Shown here: in pieces, positions 16,303 to 26,072 of the stretch
Position numbering within the stretch: the stretch's first letter is position 1
Layout: each line of letters opens with the position of its first letter
Origin: Rhodococcus qingshengii JCM 15477
Lineage (GTDB): Bacteria; Actinomycetota; Actinomycetes; Mycobacteriales; Mycobacteriaceae
DNA: 64,000 nt
Direction of reading: 5' to 3'
NCBI RefSeq assembly: GCF_023221595.1
Contig: NZ_CP096563.1
Span: 124,001-188,000 of the forward strand
Translations under genes and position numbers: made by a program
Notes under the pieces: generated by a model
Databases searched by the model: none
Seen by the model: the letters and a program-made list of their open reading frames with translations, nothing else
Told to the model about the DNA's origin: nothing

Positions 16303-16938
16303 GTGACGGTGACCACCAGTGAAACGCAGGAGCGAGCGCGGACAGCCCGCAAACTCGGCGACGGTCCACGCCGTGCCGGACTGCTCGACACCGCTGCCCT
16401 CTGCTTCGGCGAACTCGGATACGACGCCGTGACGGTCGAGACGATCACGACCAGGGCTGATGTGTCCCGGGCGACCTTCTACGCGTACTTCTCGTCGAAG
16501 GACGAGGTCTTCCGCGCCGTCGCCGAAATGATGTGCCGACGCTTCCTCGACGCTCAGCACATGGAGGGCCCGGCGGCCGAGGATCTACGCGAAGTTCTCC
16601 GAACGACCACGTCGGCGTTCATCACGGCCGTGTACACCTACGGTGACCTGCTCGCGGTGATCGAGCATCGGGCGCGGGTGGATTCCGAGGTCGAGCGCAG
16701 TTGGTCGGCGGTTCGCGAAAAGCTCGTGAGCCGCTACGTCCGCTTTGTCGAACGGATTCGACAGGTTCACGACGTAGATCCCTGTGTTTCGCCCCCGGTG
16801 CTCGTTCAGATGATCTCGGACGCACAGATGGCCGGTGGAGCACGACTGAGTAAGGCGAGTGTCGAAGAGCAGAACCAGTTCATTGCAGATATGACGACGA
16901 TGTCCGAGCGGTTGATCGGGTTCGAAGAGTCGAAATAG
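16303..16938 (+). CDS. TetR-family regulator of the acyl-CoA synthetase/carboxylase operon
   Basis: About 211 residues. The helix-turn-helix is in the N-terminal third, with the TetR signature VSRATFYAYFSSKDEVFRAV preceded by LGYDAVTVETITTRAD. Starts at GTG 16303 or GTG 16309 are both possible, and both follow the palindrome closely. The C-terminal ligand domain is not assignable. It is followed after 24 bases by the acyl-CoA synthetase and carboxylase genes, so an acyl-CoA or fatty-acid ligand is a reasonable inference. Confidence 0.85.
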   Translation: MTVTTSETQERARTARKLGDGPRRAGLLDTAALCFGELGYDAVTVETITTRADVSRATFYAYFSSKDEVFRAVAEMMCRRFLDAQHMEGPAAEDLREVLRTTTSAFITAVYTYGDLLAVIEHRARVDSEVERSWSAVREKLVSRYVRFVERIRQVHDVDPCVSPPVLVQMISDAQMAGGARLSKASVEEQNQFIADMTTMSERLIGFEESK

Positions 16939-16962
16939 ATTTTTTTACGAATGGAGTGATCG

Positions 16963-18660
16963 GTGGCAGAACAAGACGTGCTCGAAGCGGCTCTGGCGGA
17001 GATCTCTGCGCTGCAACACGCGCATTGGCCCGCCGGCATTCCCCGCGCCGTCGAGTATCCGCTCGAAGGTGGGGGACTTGTCGATTACTTGCGGCATTGG
17101 GCGATCGAGCGGCCGGATACTCCTGCCATCGTCTTCTACGGCCGGGTCATTACGTATTCCGAATACGACGAGCTTTCGGATCGTTTTGCCGGATGGCTGC
17201 TGTCACTCGGAGTCGAACGCGGCGATCGCGTCGGCGTTCACCTGGTCAATTGCCCTCAGTTCCATATCGCGATGCTCGGCATTCTCAAGGTCGGTGCGGT
17301 TCACGTGCCGATCAATCCACTCTTCCGTGAACATGAATTGATTCACGAACTCAACGATGCCGGCGTCAAGGTCCTACTGACGCAGAACACCTTCTCGAAG
17401 TTGGTGAAGAAGGTTCGCTCACAGACTCCACTCGAACACGTCGCGAAGACTGCAGTGTCGGACATGCTGACGGCGATCCCGACCGTCGAACTGCCCTTCG
17501 AGGTCGACGATCCGCGCCTGAGCGACTGGCAGTCGATCATCACCAGTGAGCGGGCGACTCCTGTCGCCACCGAACTCGATTCCCTCGCCGCCCTGAACTA
17601 CACGGGCGGAACGACGGGAATGCCCAAGGGCTGTGAGCACACTCAGCGCCACATGGTTTACACCGCGGCCACCGCGACGCTTGCGGGCGGCGACCAGGTG
17701 GGTGCCAATCCGCCGGTGTCCCTGGTGTTCTTGCCGATCTTCTGGATCGCAGGTGAGGACTTCGGCATCCTGGTTCCGCTCGTCAACGGCGGAACCGTGG
17801 TCCTGCTGAATCGTTGGGATGCGGAGACCACGCTCGACGCTGTCGAGGCTTACGGCGTGACCTCGCTGGTCGGAACTGTCGACAATTACGTCGAACTGAT
17901 GGACACGCCAGGATTCGCGGAGCGAAATCTCTCGACACTCCAGAACGTCATGGCAGTTTCGTTCGTTCTCAAACTCGATCCGGCCACGCGCCAGCGGTGG
18001 CGCGAGGCTACCGGCGGCGTTCTGCGCGAAGCGAGCTACGGCATGACCGAAACCCACACCGCGGACACGATCACCCTCGGCTTCCAGGACGGCGACTACG
18101 ACCTGAAAAGCGAGCCGGTGTTCTGCGGAATTCCGGTGCCCGGCACCGACGTTCTGATCGTCGATCACGACGGCAGGCCGGTTCCCGTCGGCGAGCACGG
18201 GCAGATCATCGTGCGCAGCCCGTCCATCCTTTCCGCGTACTACCGCAACGAGGCGGCCACCGCCGACGCCATCCGTGACGGCTGGCTGCAGACCGGTGAC
18301 GTCGGAAAGTTCAGTGAGCGTGGCGGTTTGCACTATTTGGCGCGGAACAAGGAAATGATCAAGACCAACGGCATGAGTGTCTTTCCCTCCGAGGTGGAAG
18401 CGCTGCTCATGCTGCACCCGGCGATCGAAAAGGCTGCGGTGGTGCCGAAACCGGACCCGGACAAGGGGCAGGTGGCTTTTGCGTTTGTCCAACTGGTCGA
18501 GGGTTCCGACACTGCGGCCGACGAGATCGTCTCGTGGGCCAAGGAGAACATGGCCACGTACAAGGTGCCCGAAGTGGAAGTGCTCGAGGCGCTTCCGATG
18601 ACAGCGACAGGAAAGGTGCGCAAGGGCGATCTGTTCGAGCGCACTCAGGGGGACAAGTGA
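16963..18660 (+). CDS. Acyl-CoA synthetase (AMP-forming, class I adenylate-forming enzyme)
   Basis: A 565-residue AMP-binding enzyme that would activate a fatty or other carboxylic acid to its acyl-CoA. It has the P-loop YTGGTTGMPKGCEHTQ near residue 212, the A5 motif ASYGMTETH near 360, the A7/A8 region WLQTGDVGKF...LARNKEMIKTNG near 445-465, and the catalytic Lys of TATGKVRKGD near 552. The GTG start follows GGAGTGATCG. Its stop overlaps the GTG of the carboxylase gene, so activation and alpha-carboxylation are coupled. The chain-length preference is not readable. Confidence 0.9.
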   Translation: MAEQDVLEAALAEISALQHAHWPAGIPRAVEYPLEGGGLVDYLRHWAIERPDTPAIVFYGRVITYSEYDELSDRFAGWLLSLGVERGDRVGVHLVNCPQFHIAMLGILKVGAVHVPINPLFREHELIHELNDAGVKVLLTQNTFSKLVKKVRSQTPLEHVAKTAVSDMLTAIPTVELPFEVDDPRLSDWQSIITSERATPVATELDSLAALNYTGGTTGMPKGCEHTQRHMVYTAATATLAGGDQVGANPPVSLVFLPIFWIAGEDFGILVPLVNGGTVVLLNRWDAETTLDAVEAYGVTSLVGTVDNYVELMDTPGFAERNLSTLQNVMAVSFVLKLDPATRQRWREATGGVLREASYGMTETHTADTITLGFQDGDYDLKSEPVFCGIPVPGTDVLIVDHDGRPVPVGEHGQIIVRSPSILSAYYRNEAATADAIRDGWLQTGDVGKFSERGGLHYLARNKEMIKTNGMSVFPSEVEALLMLHPAIEKAAVVPKPDPDKGQVAFAFVQLVEGSDTAADEIVSWAKENMATYKVPEVEVLEALPMTATGKVRKGDLFERTQGDK

Positions 18661-21600
18661 GACTGCTGATTGCGAACCGCGGCGAAATTGCGCTGCGGAT
18701 CATTCGAACTGCCCGTGAACTCGGGATCGAGACGGTGTCGGTGTACGCCGAGGACGACGCGTCCAGTCCGCACGTCGCGGCGGCCACGGAGTCGGTGCCG
18801 CTCGGAGCGTCGGGCGCATCCGCGTACCTGGATCAGAGCGCACTGCTGAAGATCGCGGCCGAAACGGGCGCCACGCACGTGCACCCGGGCTACGGATTCC
18901 TCAGTGAGAATGCCGAATTCGCGCAGGCGTGTACCGAGGCGGGCATCGTCTTCGTCGGCCCGGACGCCCAGGTTCTCCGGACTTTCGGCGACAAGGCCAG
19001 CGCCCGCACTGCGGCGGTCGACTCAGGAGTGCCGGTCCTGCCGTCGACATCGGCGAACGCCGACCTCGACGAGGTGCGTGAATTCTTCGAGCGCAACTCC
19101 CGCGGCATCATGATCAAGGCGCTCAGCGGCGGCGGTGGCCGCGGCATGCGCGCGGTGCGCGACCCGAAAGCGCTCGACGACGCGTACCGTGTGTGTGCGG
19201 CCGAAGCCCAGTCGGGATTCGGCAGTTCGGCACTGTTCGCCGAGGTACTCAGTGAGCACGCTCGGCACATCGAAGTGCAGATCGTGGCGGCACCGGGGCA
19301 AGGTGGAACCCACGCGCTCGCTCTGGGTGACCGCGATTGCAGCGTCCAACGTCGCCATCAGAAGTTGATCGAGGTTGCGCCCGCGCAGGGGCTGTCGGGG
19401 GCCCTGCGCGAGCGTCTTCACGCTGCGGCGGCGAGGCTGTGCGCCGAGGTCGGCTATCGAGGCATCGCGACGGTCGAGTTCCTGGTCGAGGAACGCGGGT
19501 TCGTCTTCCTCGAGGTCAATCCCCGAATTCAGGTGGAGCACACGGTGACCGAGGAGGTCACCGGAGTCGATCTCGTCGCCGTGCAGCTCGCGATCGCGGA
19601 CGGAGTTCCGTTCGAGAACCTGGACCTGCCAACAGGGATCATCGCTGTCGAGAAGGGCTCGGAGACAGTCGGATCCGTGGCAAACGCTTCGGGGATTGCG
19701 ATACAGGCCCGCGTCAACATGGAAACCATGACGCCGGACGGCAATGCGCTGCCGTCCTCCGGCACGCTCGACAACTTCACTCCTCCGGGCGGACCCGGCG
19801 TGCGCGTGGATACCTTCGGTACGGTCGGACTCTCGCCGAGTGCGCGTTACGATTCGCTGCTGGCAAAGGTGATCACCCACACGCGTCGAGCGGATTTCCC
19901 TGCCGCGGTGCGTAAGTCGATTGCTGCTCTCAGTGAGTTCGCCATCGACGGTGTAGCGACCAACCTCGAATTTCTGCAGGCAATACTGTCGGACAAGGAC
20001 TTCCGCGACGGCCTGGTCGACGTCGACTGGTTGGGTTCTCGATTGGCGGACCTTGTCCCCGAAGTGGGCCCACAAACGCCCTCCTCGTCTGTGGACGTGG
20101 CACCGGACGAGGATGTGGTCCGTGCACAGATGGCGGGCATCGTCGTCGAACTCGCGGCAGTCGGTGACGGTATCCATGCGGGTGGCCAGGTTGCCGTCCT
20201 CGAGGCGATGAAGATGCAGCATGTTCTCTCGGCGCCCGGTGATCTCGAAGTGGTCCGGGTCCTGTCGTCACCGGGCAGGTCGGTGGGCGCGGGCGAACCG
20301 TTGCTCGTCGTCCGTAGTGCAAGCGCAGGATCGAAGCTCGCCGAGGTCGACGAGGTGGACCTCGACGACGTCCGTCCCGACCTCGCCGAAATCATCGCTC
20401 GCCACGAGGTGACCCTGGACCCGGCCCGGCCCGCAGCCGTGGCGAAGCGTCACAAGCTGGGACGCCGGACTGCTCGCGAGAACGTCTACGACCTGGTCGA
20501 CGACGACAGCCTGGTCGAGTACGGCGCGCTCGCGCTGGCGGCGCAGCGCAGTCGACGCAGCGAGGAAGACCTGATCGCCAACACTCCTGCCGACGGGTTG
20601 ATCGGCGGAGTGGCGACCATCAGCGGCGGCGAGAGCGTCGTGATCTCGTACGACTACTCGGTGCTCGCCGGTACCCAGGGCATGCGCAATCACGCCAAGA
20701 CCGACCGCCTGCTCGAGATCGCCGATCGCAAGCGAGTTCCGGTGGTGCTGTTCGCGGAAGGTGGCGGCGGTCGCCCCGGTGACACCGACGCCGGCGCCGG
20801 GGCGGGCCTCGAGCTGGGAACCTTCCGCGCCATGGCGGCGCTGAGCGGGCGGGTGCCCATGGTCGCCGTCGTGTCCGGGCGCTGTTTCGCGGGCAACGCG
20901 GCCCTGGCCGGCGCGTGCGACGTCCTGATCGCGACACCGGACGCCAACATCGGGATGGGTGGTCCTGCCATGGTCGAGGGCGGCGGGCTCGGAAACTTTC
21001 GCCCCGAGGACATCGGCCCCATCGACGTGCAGCGCCGCAACGGCGTCGTACACCTGGTCGCTGACGACGACGCTCATGCGGTGGCGCTGGCCAAGCAGTA
21101 CCTCGGCTACTTCCAGGGTGCGAGCGGAGAGTGGACCGCTCCGGATCCGCGGCTCTCGCGGCATGTGGTGCCGGAGAATCGCCTGCGCTCGTACGACGTT
21201 CGTGGAGCGATCGACGCAATCGCGGACGTCGACAGCGTCCTGGAACTGCGTCGAGACTACGGACGCGGTGTAGTAACCGCACTCGTTCGTGTCGAAGGAG
21301 TTCCGTACGGTGTGCTGGCGAACAGCAGCGAGCATCTCGGCGGCGCGATCGACGCGGAAGCCTCGGACAAGGCTTCGGATTTCCTGGAACTGCTCGAAGC
21401 GCACCGCATCCCTCTGGTGACGCTGTGCGACACACCGGGATTCATGGTGGGCCCGGATTCGGAGGAGGAGGCGACGGTTCGAAGGTTCGGCAGGTTCTTC
21501 GTTGCCGGTGCTCGCCTCACCGTGCCGTTCGGAACGATCATCCTGCGCAAGGGTTACGGGTTGGGCGCTATGGCAATGGCCGGTGGTTCCTTCCACGCCC

Positions 21601-21854
21601 CCGAGTTCACGGTCGCGTGGCCGACGGGCGAGATCGGGCCGATGGGTCTGGAAGGTGCTGTGCGTCTCGGTTTCCGCAAGGAACTCGAGTCCGTCGAAGA
21701 TCCGGTGGCTCGGGAAACGCTGTTCGGTCAGTTCGTGGAACTGGCCTACGCACAGGGCAAGGCGCTGATGGCGGCGACCACGTTCGAACTGGACGACGTC
21801 ATCGATCCGGCCGATACCCGCGGATGGATCAGACAACTCTGCAGAAACAGTTGA
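18657..21854 (+). CDS. Single-chain biotin-dependent acyl-CoA carboxylase (BC-BCCP-CT fusion)
   Basis: A 1065-residue enzyme. Residues 1-440 are a biotin carboxylase with the ATP-grasp loop GGGGRGM. A biotin carrier domain follows, with EAMKMQ and the biotinyl Lys at 519. Residues from about 590 to the end are both halves of a carboxyltransferase. This all-in-one layout and size match the long-chain acyl-CoA carboxylases described from actinobacteria, rather than the usual split AccA/AccD enzymes. The start is GTG 18657 in the GTGA overlap with the synthetase stop. A malonyl-CoA-type (2-alkyl) product, made from the acyl-CoA supplied by the synthetase, is the likely output. Confidence 0.9.
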   Translation: MRLLIANRGEIALRIIRTARELGIETVSVYAEDDASSPHVAAATESVPLGASGASAYLDQSALLKIAAETGATHVHPGYGFLSENAEFAQACTEAGIVFVGPDAQVLRTFGDKASARTAAVDSGVPVLPSTSANADLDEVREFFERNSRGIMIKALSGGGGRGMRAVRDPKALDDAYRVCAAEAQSGFGSSALFAEVLSEHARHIEVQIVAAPGQGGTHALALGDRDCSVQRRHQKLIEVAPAQGLSGALRERLHAAAARLCAEVGYRGIATVEFLVEERGFVFLEVNPRIQVEHTVTEEVTGVDLVAVQLAIADGVPFENLDLPTGIIAVEKGSETVGSVANASGIAIQARVNMETMTPDGNALPSSGTLDNFTPPGGPGVRVDTFGTVGLSPSARYDSLLAKVITHTRRADFPAAVRKSIAALSEFAIDGVATNLEFLQAILSDKDFRDGLVDVDWLGSRLADLVPEVGPQTPSSSVDVAPDEDVVRAQMAGIVVELAAVGDGIHAGGQVAVLEAMKMQHVLSAPGDLEVVRVLSSPGRSVGAGEPLLVVRSASAGSKLAEVDEVDLDDVRPDLAEIIARHEVTLDPARPAAVAKRHKLGRRTARENVYDLVDDDSLVEYGALALAAQRSRRSEEDLIANTPADGLIGGVATISGGESVVISYDYSVLAGTQGMRNHAKTDRLLEIADRKRVPVVLFAEGGGGRPGDTDAGAGAGLELGTFRAMAALSGRVPMVAVVSGRCFAGNAALAGACDVLIATPDANIGMGGPAMVEGGGLGNFRPEDIGPIDVQRRNGVVHLVADDDAHAVALAKQYLGYFQGASGEWTAPDPRLSRHVVPENRLRSYDVRGAIDAIADVDSVLELRRDYGRGVVTALVRVEGVPYGVLANSSEHLGGAIDAEASDKASDFLELLEAHRIPLVTLCDTPGFMVGPDSEEEATVRRFGRFFVAGARLTVPFGTIILRKGYGLGAMAMAGGSFHAPEFTVAWPTGEIGPMGLEGAVRLGFRKELESVEDPVARETLFGQFVELAYAQGKALMAATTFELDDVIDPADTRGWIRQLCRNS

Positions 21855-21910
21855 GATCCTGCTGATTCGAGCTGTTGCCGCACGTGGGCGGGGCAACTAG
21901 CCTTGCCCAC

Positions 21911-23281
21911 GTGTCGGCTGCGCGAGATAACGTCCTGATCATTCATTGGCACGACCTGGGGCGGCACCTCGCGAGTTACGGTGTCGCCGGGGTCAACAGC
22001 CCCCATCTCGACCGGCTGGCGGCAGAAGGCATCCGGTTCACCGACGCACACGCGACGGCGCCGCTGTGCTCGCCTTCGCGCGGATCGCTCTTCTCGGGCA
22101 GGTATCCGCACAACAACGGTCTGATCGGGTTGGCGCACCACGGCTGGGAGTACCACGCTGAGGTGCAGACGCTCCCGCAGATCCTCTCCGACCACGGTTG
22201 GTACACCTCGCTCTTCGGCATGCAGCACGAGACTGCGTATCCGAAGCGACTGGGCTACCACGAGTACGACGTCACCAACTCGTTCTGCGACTACGTGGTT
22301 CCGCGTGCCCAGAACTGGCTACGACGCTTCCCGCCCGAGCCGTTCCTGCTCACCACGGGATTCTTCGAAACGCATCGCCCGTACCCCGCCGATCGCTATA
22401 CCCCGGCGGACACCGCAGCCCTGGAGGTCCCCGGATACCTTCCGGACGTGCCACAGGTGCGCGAGGATCTGGCCGAATTCCACGGCAGCGTAGAGGTGGC
22501 CGACGCCGCGGTGGGGGAACTGCTCGCGACCCTCGAGGAAGAGGGGCTCGACGAGAACACCTGGGTCTTCTTCCTCACTGATCACGGCGCGGCGTTCCCG
22601 CGTGCCAAGTCGACGCTCTACGCCCCGGGTACCGGTATTGCCTTGATCGCTCGGCCTCCCGCGCGGTATCGCAGTGGCGGAAAGGAATACGAGACACTGT
22701 TCAGTGGTGTGGATCTTGTTCCGACCATTCTCGATCTGCTCGGAATCGACGTCCCCACCGAGGTGGAAGGGCGCTCGCACGCCGATGCCCTCGTCGACCG
22801 CGGAACTGAACCGTCCGAACCCGTTCGTACTTCCCTGTTCACGGAGAAGACCTTTCACGACAGCTTCGATCCCATTCGAGCGGTGCGTACCAAGGACTAC
22901 AGCTACATCGAGAACTACGCCGTCCGCCCCGCTCTGGATCTACCGCTCGACATCGAGGACAGTCTTTCCGGAAAAGCGCTCGGCACCGAGCATCTTGCGG
23001 TACGCGCACCCCGGGAGCTGTACGACCTCCGTGCCGACCCGGACGAGAAGATCAATCTGATCGATCGACCGGAAGTCTCGGCAATACAGGCGGAATTGTC
23101 CTCGCAGCTTCACACGTGGCGCGCCGAAACCGACGATCGTCTCCCGGACGAGGCATTGGGAAGCGCGATGGCGGTGCACCGCATGGCGGCGTACCTCGAG
23201 AAGATCGGTGTCCGACCCAACGTGCGGTCCGCCTACAGTGCGGACCGCGGTTACCTCGAGTCGGACACCGAAAACCCCTAG
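21911..23281 (+). CDS. Type I sulfatase (Cys-type formylglycine enzyme)
   Basis: A 456-residue alkaline-phosphatase-fold sulfatase. The active site CSPSR with Cys53 (in APLCSPSRGSLFSGRYP) is the CxPxR formylglycine motif. The metal site includes the early HWHDLGRHL segment, which replaces the usual D-D pair with H-D, and LTDHGAAFPRAK near residue 220. I start it at the GTG at 21911 just before AARDNVLII; no signal peptide is seen, so it is cytoplasmic. It converges on the sulfate-activation operon, and the two stop codons share CTAG at 23278-23281. It probably releases sulfate from an organic sulfate ester. An enzyme that makes formylglycine must be encoded elsewhere. Confidence 0.85.
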   Translation: MSAARDNVLIIHWHDLGRHLASYGVAGVNSPHLDRLAAEGIRFTDAHATAPLCSPSRGSLFSGRYPHNNGLIGLAHHGWEYHAEVQTLPQILSDHGWYTSLFGMQHETAYPKRLGYHEYDVTNSFCDYVVPRAQNWLRRFPPEPFLLTTGFFETHRPYPADRYTPADTAALEVPGYLPDVPQVREDLAEFHGSVEVADAAVGELLATLEEEGLDENTWVFFLTDHGAAFPRAKSTLYAPGTGIALIARPPARYRSGGKEYETLFSGVDLVPTILDLLGIDVPTEVEGRSHADALVDRGTEPSEPVRTSLFTEKTFHDSFDPIRAVRTKDYSYIENYAVRPALDLPLDIEDSLSGKALGTEHLAVRAPRELYDLRADPDEKINLIDRPEVSAIQAELSSQLHTWRAETDDRLPDEALGSAMAVHRMAAYLEKIGVRPNVRSAYSADRGYLESDTENP

Positions 23282-25158
23282 GGCCTCGCGGCTTCGCGCT
23301 CTTCCAACAATGCGATGACCCGCTCGACCAGCTCGTTGATGTCAGCGCCGGTTGTGTCGAATGCCAGGTCCGGGTCCTCCGGCGTCTCGTAAGGCGCGTC
23401 GATTCCGGTGAGCCCCTTCAGTTCACCCGCCCGCGCACGTGCGTACAGGCCCTTGGGATCGCGGCGTTCGCATTCTTCGACGGGAGTGGTGACGGCAACT
23501 TCGAGGAAAGTGAGCCCGGCAGCTTCGTTGAGAGCGCGCGCAATTGCTCGATCCGAACGCAGCGGCGAAACCATCGACGCGATGGCCACGACGCCGGCGT
23601 CGGCGAACAGTCGAGTGAGATGCCCGACGCGCCGGATGTTCTCGGCCCGGTCTCCCGGCGAGAACCCGAGATCGTCGGAGATACCGTGGCGGACGTTGTC
23701 ACCGTCCAGGAGATACGCGGTGCGTCCCGCGTCGACGAGCGCACGTTCGACAGCCACAGCGACGGTGGATTTTCCGGAGGCAGGAAGGCCGGTCAGCCAG
23801 ATCGTCGCGCCCCTCTGGGTGGTAGACGCCCATCGCCGTTGACGTTCGAGTGAGGACGGATGCCACTTGATGTCGTTGCGGGTCTGCTCGCCGGGAACGA
23901 CGACGCGTGGTTCGAGAATGGTGCCGGCGCCGACGGTGTCGTTGCTCTGCTCGTCGATCAGGATGAAGGCGCCAGAGTCCCGATTGTGGTCGTAGGTGTC
24001 GGCGACCACCACGGAACTGGTTCGGAGCGTGACCGTTCCGATGTCGTTGAGTCCCAATTCGACTGGGCTGTCCTGCTCGTCGAGCGTTTCAGGATCGAGA
24101 CGGGTGTGCAGTTCTTGGACGGTCGCTCGCACGGTCCGGGACGTGTGTTTGAGCGCTATCCGATCGCCCGCGCGCAACGGTGTGTTGGACAACCAGCAGA
24201 TGGTGGCTTCGAGTTCTCGGGCCAGAACCGGCAAATGAGCCTGCGCACCGCCACTGACCAGAACGTCGCCACGTCCGACGTCGATGTCGTCGGCCAGTTC
24301 CACCGAAACCGACAGTGGTGCAACGGCAGTACTGCGGTTGTCGTCGAGAGTGTCCAGACTGATCACGGTGCTCTTCGATCCGGACGGCAGGACCACTACC
24401 TCGTCTCCGACGCTCAGTGTGCCTGCCGAGATCCGGCCGGTGTACCGGCGACGATTCTGCGGATCGGGGCGCGAAACCCATTGCACGGGAAGCCGAAGCT
24501 CCTCGATGTGCGTCGCGGGCGCATGGAGTTCGACGCCTTCGAGGTACTCGAGGAGCGTCGGCCCCTCGTACCACGCGGTGTTCTCGGACCGCGTCACGAC
24601 ATTGTCGCCGGCTTTCGCGGAGACCGGTATGGCGAGTACGTCCTCGCGTCCGACTTGCCGTGCCAAGGCCCGCAATTCTTCCTGCACCTGAGCGAATCTC
24701 GCTTCGTCGAAGTCCACCAGATCGATCTTGTTCACCACGGCTACAAGGTTCGGAACACCGAGCAGTGCGGCGATTCTGGCGTGCCGGCGCGTCTGACGCA
24801 ACACGCCGGTCCTCGCGTCGACCAGCAGGACCGCTACGTGAGCGTTGGATGCTCCGGTGAACATGTTGCGCGTGTAGCGTTCGTGCCCCGGGGTGTCGGC
24901 GAGTACGTAACTTCTTGTCGGGGTGGAGAAGAATCGGTACGCGACGTCGATCGTGATGCCCTGTTCACGCTCGGCACGTAGTCCGTCGGAGAGTGCAGCC
25001 AGGTCGGCGACACCGTGCTCGTCGGTCACGGAATCGAGGTGATCGGTTGGCAGGCTGTCGGTGTCGTGCAACAGTCGTCCGATCAGCGTGCTCTTGCCGT
25101 CGTCGACGCTACCCGCCGTTGCCAGCCGCAGGAGTTGGCGAGTGATGGTGGTCGTCAT
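23278..25158 (-). CDS. cysNC: Sulfate adenylyltransferase large subunit fused to APS kinase
   Basis: A 626-residue bifunctional enzyme. The N-terminal GTPase has GSVDDGKST (Lys22), DTPGHERYTRNM near residue 90 and NKIDLVD near 145. Beta-barrel domains follow to about 440, then an APS kinase with P-loop GLPASGKSTVA near 460. With CysD it makes APS at the cost of GTP and then phosphorylates APS to PAPS. Its ATG overlaps the CysD stop by one base. The operon order stf0-cysD-cysNC implies that PAPS is made here for a sulfotransferase as well as for assimilation. Confidence 0.96.
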   Translation of the reverse strand: MTTTITRQLLRLATAGSVDDGKSTLIGRLLHDTDSLPTDHLDSVTDEHGVADLAALSDGLRAEREQGITIDVAYRFFSTPTRSYVLADTPGHERYTRNMFTGASNAHVAVLLVDARTGVLRQTRRHARIAALLGVPNLVAVVNKIDLVDFDEARFAQVQEELRALARQVGREDVLAIPVSAKAGDNVVTRSENTAWYEGPTLLEYLEGVELHAPATHIEELRLPVQWVSRPDPQNRRRYTGRISAGTLSVGDEVVVLPSGSKSTVISLDTLDDNRSTAVAPLSVSVELADDIDVGRGDVLVSGGAQAHLPVLARELEATICWLSNTPLRAGDRIALKHTSRTVRATVQELHTRLDPETLDEQDSPVELGLNDIGTVTLRTSSVVVADTYDHNRDSGAFILIDEQSNDTVGAGTILEPRVVVPGEQTRNDIKWHPSSLERQRRWASTTQRGATIWLTGLPASGKSTVAVAVERALVDAGRTAYLLDGDNVRHGISDDLGFSPGDRAENIRRVGHLTRLFADAGVVAIASMVSPLRSDRAIARALNEAAGLTFLEVAVTTPVEECERRDPKGLYARARAGELKGLTGIDAPYETPEDPDLAFDTTGADINELVERVIALLEEREAARP

Positions 25159-26072
25159 CAGAAGTAGCCCTCACGCTTTCGGTCTTCCATCGCGGCGACC
25201 GACGTTCGGTCGTCTGCGCGAGTCTCGCCTCGTTCGGAAACCGTCGCGGCCGAGATTTCGGTGACGACGTCGTCGATAGTGGTGGCGTGCGATCGAACGG
25301 CGCCGGTGATGGTCAGATCGCCGACGGTTCGATATCGCACCCACTCGGTCGTTGCCGCGGCGTTCTCGGCGTCGGTGCTGAATTCGGAAGCAGCGAGGAG
25401 CATTCCGTCGCGCTCGAATACCCTCCGCTGGTGCGCGAAATAGATGGACGGCAGTTCCAGTTCCTCCTGGGCTATGTAGCGCCAGATGTCGAGCTCGGTC
25501 CAGTTGCTCAGCGGAAAGACACGAACGGACTCGCCGCGTCTGATCCGACCGTTGTAGAGCGACCACGGTTCGGCCCGTTGCGCTCGCGGGTCCCACTGGC
25601 CGAACTCGTCACGGAAGCTGAGGACTCTTTCCTTGGCGCGCGCACGTTCCTCGTCCCGGCGGGCGCCGCCGAACGCGGCGTCGAACCTTCCAGCTTCGAG
25701 AGCGTCGAGCAGGGTTCTGGTCTGCAGGCGGTTTCGCGATCCGCTGGTCTCGGTCGACTCCTGCACTCTGCCCTGGTCGATCGAATCCTGAACGGAAGCA
25801 ACCAGAAGTGTGTGCCCGCCCTCCTTGATTCGACGGTCGCGAAATTCGATGACCTCCTCGAAATTGTGACCGGTGTCGACGTGCAGGACCGGGAAAGGGA
25901 GTGGGGAGGGCCGAAACGCCTTCTCGGCCAGACGAAGCAGGACTATCGAGTCCTTGCCGGCCGAGAAGAGCAGGACCGGTCTCTCGAGTTCTGCCACCAC
26001 CTCTCGAATGATGTGAACCGCTTCGGATTCGAGAACTCGGAGTTCGTCGACGACATCGGTGACGGTGCTCAT
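25158..26072 (-). CDS. cysD: Sulfate adenylyltransferase small subunit
   Basis: A 304-residue PP-loop ATPase that forms APS with CysN. The PP-loop LLFSAGKDSIVLL is near residue 35. Typical CysD blocks HVDTGHNFEEVIEFRD, GGARRDEERARAKER and FPLSNWTELDIWRYI follow, and the C terminus ends DRKREGYF as in other CysD proteins. The ATG at 26072 overlaps the Stf0 stop (ATGA). Confidence 0.96.
   Translation of the reverse strand: MSTVTDVVDELRVLESEAVHIIREVVAELERPVLLFSAGKDSIVLLRLAEKAFRPSPLPFPVLHVDTGHNFEEVIEFRDRRIKEGGHTLLVASVQDSIDQGRVQESTETSGSRNRLQTRTLLDALEAGRFDAAFGGARRDEERARAKERVLSFRDEFGQWDPRAQRAEPWSLYNGRIRRGESVRVFPLSNWTELDIWRYIAQEELELPSIYFAHQRRVFERDGMLLAASEFSTDAENAAATTEWVRYRTVGDLTITGAVRSHATTIDDVVTEISAATVSERGETRADDRTSVAAMEDRKREGYF

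Noticed and set aside
20268..21896. 542-codon minus-strand frame opposite the carboxyltransferase
   Set aside because: It is a typical third-position GC shadow; the plus-strand frame has BCCP and carboxyltransferase motifs in order.
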